Positions 60,414 through 64,000 of a stretch of 64,000 bases of DNA are shown one piece after another (positions within the stretch are counted from its first letter, which is position 1; each line of letters starts with the position of its first letter). The stretch spans positions 17,991,962 through 18,055,961 of the forward strand of contig NC_067121.1 of the NCBI RefSeq assembly GCF_021347895.1, written 5' to 3'. The translations under genes and the position numbers were made by a program. The notes under the pieces are model-generated. The model had not been told where the DNA came from and did no database searches. It worked only from the letters and a program-made list of their open reading frames with translations. Origin of the DNA: Acanthochromis polyacanthus. Taxonomy: Eukaryota > Chordata > Actinopteri > Pomacentridae.

Positions 60414-60737
60414 CATTCATCCATCCATTATCTATACACTGCTTAATCTTCCTTAGGCCTGGAGTCTATCCCAGCTGACTTAGGATGAAGGCAGGGGACA
60501 CCCTGGACAGGTCACCAGTCTGTCACAGGGCTACATATACAGACAAACAATCACAGTCACATTCACACCTACAGACAATTTAGAACAAGCAATTAAAATG
60601 AGCATGTTTTTGGACTGTGGAAGAAAGGGAGAACATGCAAACTCCACGCAGAAAGATCCCAGGCCCAGCCCAGGATGCTAACCGTGGATCTTCTAGCTGC
60701 TAGGCAACAGTGCAAACCACCGTCCACCGTGCAGCCA
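60414..60737 (-). repeat. repeat family C, copy 7
   Basis: Reverse copy from ATTCATCCATCCATTATCTA to CCGTGCAGCC. A CCCTAACCC-type telomere-like stretch (60754-60782) follows directly. Confidence 0.72.
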
Positions 60738-60753
60738 TTCACTGCAATCAGAA

Positions 60754-60783
60754 ACCCTAACCCTAACCCAAAGCCTAACCCTC
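60754..60783 (-). repeat. short telomere-like CCCTAA repeats
   Basis: Three to four AACCCTAACCC-type units, the last ones imperfect (AAAGCCTAACCC). Confidence 0.8.
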
Positions 60784-62060
60784 ATCTTCATTTCATTAAG
60801 AGTGTAACTTCTAGCACCAATAGTTTTAATTAACTGACATTACTTTGTAGAAATCTGCTTTTACTTTAACATGAAATAGTGTCTTTTTTTGGACAAATTC
60901 TTGCTGAAAAAGCCAAATTAAAGAAGAAAACTTCTAAGGGTGGTGAAAATCATTTATAGGATTTGTACATCTCATGCCATCTAAAGGCAAGTCATCATTC
61001 ATATAATCTCCCCCTAATATAAACTTTCATCTCATAAAATGATACATCAGATTTGCTACTCCTGTAAAGGTCATAATATACAGTCGGTTTCTGTGTCAGC
61101 AACCAGAAAACTTCACGGCCAGAATCATTTCTCTCCAAAAGTCTAAGTACTAAATTACTGGCTCAGCCTTCAAATGGATATTATTTTCATTAAATCATGG
61201 CCACAAAAGGCAAGACGTTGTGGGGAAACAGTCCAACAGTTTAACAAGAGACACCTGAAATATGACATGTGCAAGTGTTGTAACTGAACTGATTTTTTGT
61301 CCCACACATCATCTATTACAATCATAGTAGAAACAGCACGGAAAGTAATCCCTACTATCAATAAACACCAATAAATGCAGCTGCTGCTCTAAGCACTGAT
61401 AGTTTATTGTGAGATAAAAATGTACAAGACACATTAGTCAAAAAATATTAACTGGCTGGAAAGACAAGATCAGATTGGCACACCAAGGGAAGGCAAATAA
61501 AAACAAACCTTTCCACACAAGTTGTCACCACAGATGTAAACATGAGCCAAAAATGTGCTATTGTGTCCGTGTTTGACATAATGAATGAAATGCTGTTTGT
61601 ACACAAATTTAGTCAGAAAATTGTTAAAGTGTGTGTAAAGATGCATGCTTAAGTGAAAGTATTACATTTTCCTCTCTTTCATGTAACTGGATGCAAATGG
61701 TGAGCCCATGACTATATTTACAGTAGGGAAGGTAATATATTTTGTTAAAGTGAAAAGAAGTCCTTATATCCCCTGCAGCAGACAGACATTTAAACTTTTA
61801 AGACCTTGTCTTTAAAACCTTCAGGTTTATACTTTGTATAAAATAAGTTTAATGGGAAAAAAAGAATCTTCACCAGAGTTTAGGGAGTTCAGGAAAGCGA
61901 TTCTCATTTACATATTGACAATGTACTTTTAACCTCAGGATGGTAAAACTGTTGAAATGCTGTTAAAGTTTGAACAAAACTGACAGTGTTGCGGCAGGGG
62001 AGCATCAAGCTACTGTACAGATTCCCAGTCAAACTGCATATTCTGACCTCTAAAGACAAA
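60784..62060. other. no gene recognised
   Basis: AT-rich intergenic DNA; no motif in the short frame at 61170-61361. Confidence 0.4.
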
Positions 62061-62684
62061 TACACTCAACAAAAATATAAACACAGCACTTTTGTTTTTG
62101 CTCCCATTTTTTTATGAGATGAACTCAAAGATCTAAAACTTTTTCCACATAATTATAATTCCATGATTAGTGCACAGGTGTGCCTTAGACTGCCCACAAT
62201 AACAGGCCACTCTGAATGGTGCACTTTTTTTTTGTGTGTGTGTTGTTTTTTTTTTTTTTTGGGGGGGGCGCTGCTTATGGTAGAGAAATGAACATTCAAT
62301 ACACCAGCAACAGCTCTGGTTGACATTCCTGCTGTCAGCATGCCAGTTGCATGCTCCCTCAAATCTTGTGACATCTGTGGCATTGTGCTGTGTGATAAAA
62401 CTGCACCTTTCAGAATGGCCTTTTATTGTGGGCAGTCTAAGGCACACCTGTGCACTAATCATGGTGTCTAATCAGCATCTTGATATGGCACACCTGTGAG
62501 GTGGGATGGATTATCTCAGCAAAGGAGAAGTGCTCACTATCACAGATTTAGACAGATTTGTGAACAATATTTGAGAGAAATGGTGATATTGTGTATGTGG
62601 AAAAAGTTTTAGATCTTTGAGTTTATCTCGTAAAAAATGGGAGCAAAAACAAAAGTGCTGTGTTTATATTTTTTTTTGAGTGCA
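62061..62684 (-). mobile_element. Tc1-like element, fold-back deletion derivative
   Basis: The ends match for about 90 bases (TACACTCAACAAAAATATAA, then CACAGCAC and TTTTGCTCCCATTTT). Internal 62162-62224 and 62403-62465 are also reverse complements. The minus strand keeps only the transposase N-terminus, MPQMSQDLREHATGML then TAGMSTRAVAGVLNVHFSTI (62383-62280). It breaks at a G/T homopolymer tract (62226-62270). DDE core absent. Confidence 0.8.
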
Positions 62685-63397
<713 letters not shown>

Positions 63398-64000
63398 GAC
63401 AATTTTATTAGGTACACCTTGCTAGTTAAAGGTTGGATCCCCTTTGCCTTCAGAACTGCCTTAATTCTTTGTGGCATACTTTCAGCAAAATGTTGGAAAT
63501 TTTCTTCAGAGATCTTGGTCCATATTGACATGATAGAATCACACAGTTGCTGCAGATTTGTCAGATCCCAAAGGTGCTTATTAGATTGAGCTCTGGTGTC
63601 TGTGGAGACCACTGGAGTACAGTGAACTCATTGCCATGTTCAAGAAACCAGTTTGAGATGATTTGAGCTTTGTGACATGGTGCATTATCCTGCTGGAAGT
63701 AGTTATCAGAAGATGATCATAAAGGGATGGACATGGCAAGTAACAATATTCAGTTAGGCTGCGGTGTTTAAATGATGCACAGTTGGTACTAAGGGGCCCA
63801 AAGTGTGCCAACAAAATATCCCCACACCATTACACCACCACTACCAGCCTGAACTGTTGACACAAGGCAGGATGGAGCCATGCTTTCAAGTTATATAGGC
63901 CAAATTCTGACCCTACCATCTGATTGTTGTAGCTGAAATGGAGATTCATCAGACCAAGCAACATTTTTTCAGTCTTCTATTGTCCAATTTTGGTGAGCCT
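63398..64000 (-). mobile_element. Tc1/mariner-type element, cut by the window edge
   Basis: It starts TAACTGACAATTTTATTAGG. The minus strand encodes transposase with NVAWSDESPFQLQQSDGRVR (about 63900-63965), VQAGSGGVMVWGYFVGTLWAP (63795-63860) and a C-terminal part. Stops interrupt it. The rest lies beyond 64000. Confidence 0.75.

Overview
The window is vertebrate nuclear DNA, almost certainly from a teleost fish, probably a percomorph. The signs are Tc1-type transposons, L2-like LINE pieces, fish-style tRNA-derived SINEs, long (CA/GT)n tracts and one spliced gene with canonical splice sites. Nothing bacterial, organellar or viral is visible. One complete protein-coding gene can be reconstructed: a canopy-family gene (best match cnpy1, cnpy2 as alternative) on the minus strand, from a likely non-coding first exon near 28.3 kb to a poly(A) signal at 12.16 kb. 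Its five coding exons (27239-27332, 26501-26616, 16557-16769, 13765-13861, 12277-12317) join in phase into a 186-residue ER-type protein with a signal peptide, six cysteines and a C-terminal SEEL tetrapeptide. | Layout. 1-12 kb, downstream of the gene: a nearly complete but dead Tc1 element (1021-2190), a decayed coding fragment (3595-3830), a second Tc1 remnant carrying a small nested insertion with telomere-type repeats (4884-5890), and several copies of dispersed repeats. 12-28.3 kb: the gene, whose 9.7-kb third intron holds an L2-like LINE copy broken by a Tc1 fragment, plus short terminal-inverted-repeat (TIR) elements. 29-32.6 kb: a 3.6-kb element with 476-bp inverted arms and a 6-bp target duplication, containing hAT transposase remnants on both strands. 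33.8-35.6 kb: a Ty3/gypsy-like remnant. 37.8-44.2 kb: several copies of one ~340-bp TIR element, one of them split by a hAT element that itself contains a SINE. 45.2-48.1 kb: GT/CA microsatellites, a perfect 30-bp hairpin, a G-quadruplex motif and TTAGGG-type repeats. 50.6-53.3 kb: an L2-like copy split first by a 734-bp palindromic element at TTAA and then by a mariner-like element. 54.6-64 kb: three more Tc1-type copies, SINE-like repeats and one possible isolated exon. | Apart from the canopy gene no intact gene was found. Most long open frames are read-through of microsatellites or transposon relics. The most notable structures are the 3.6-kb inverted-arm element, the TTAA palindrome with an exactly recoverable insertion site, the telomere-repeat insertion in a Tc1 copy, and the hairpin/G4/microsatellite cassette at 45.2-45.7 kb. 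All family names rest on sequence reading without database searches.
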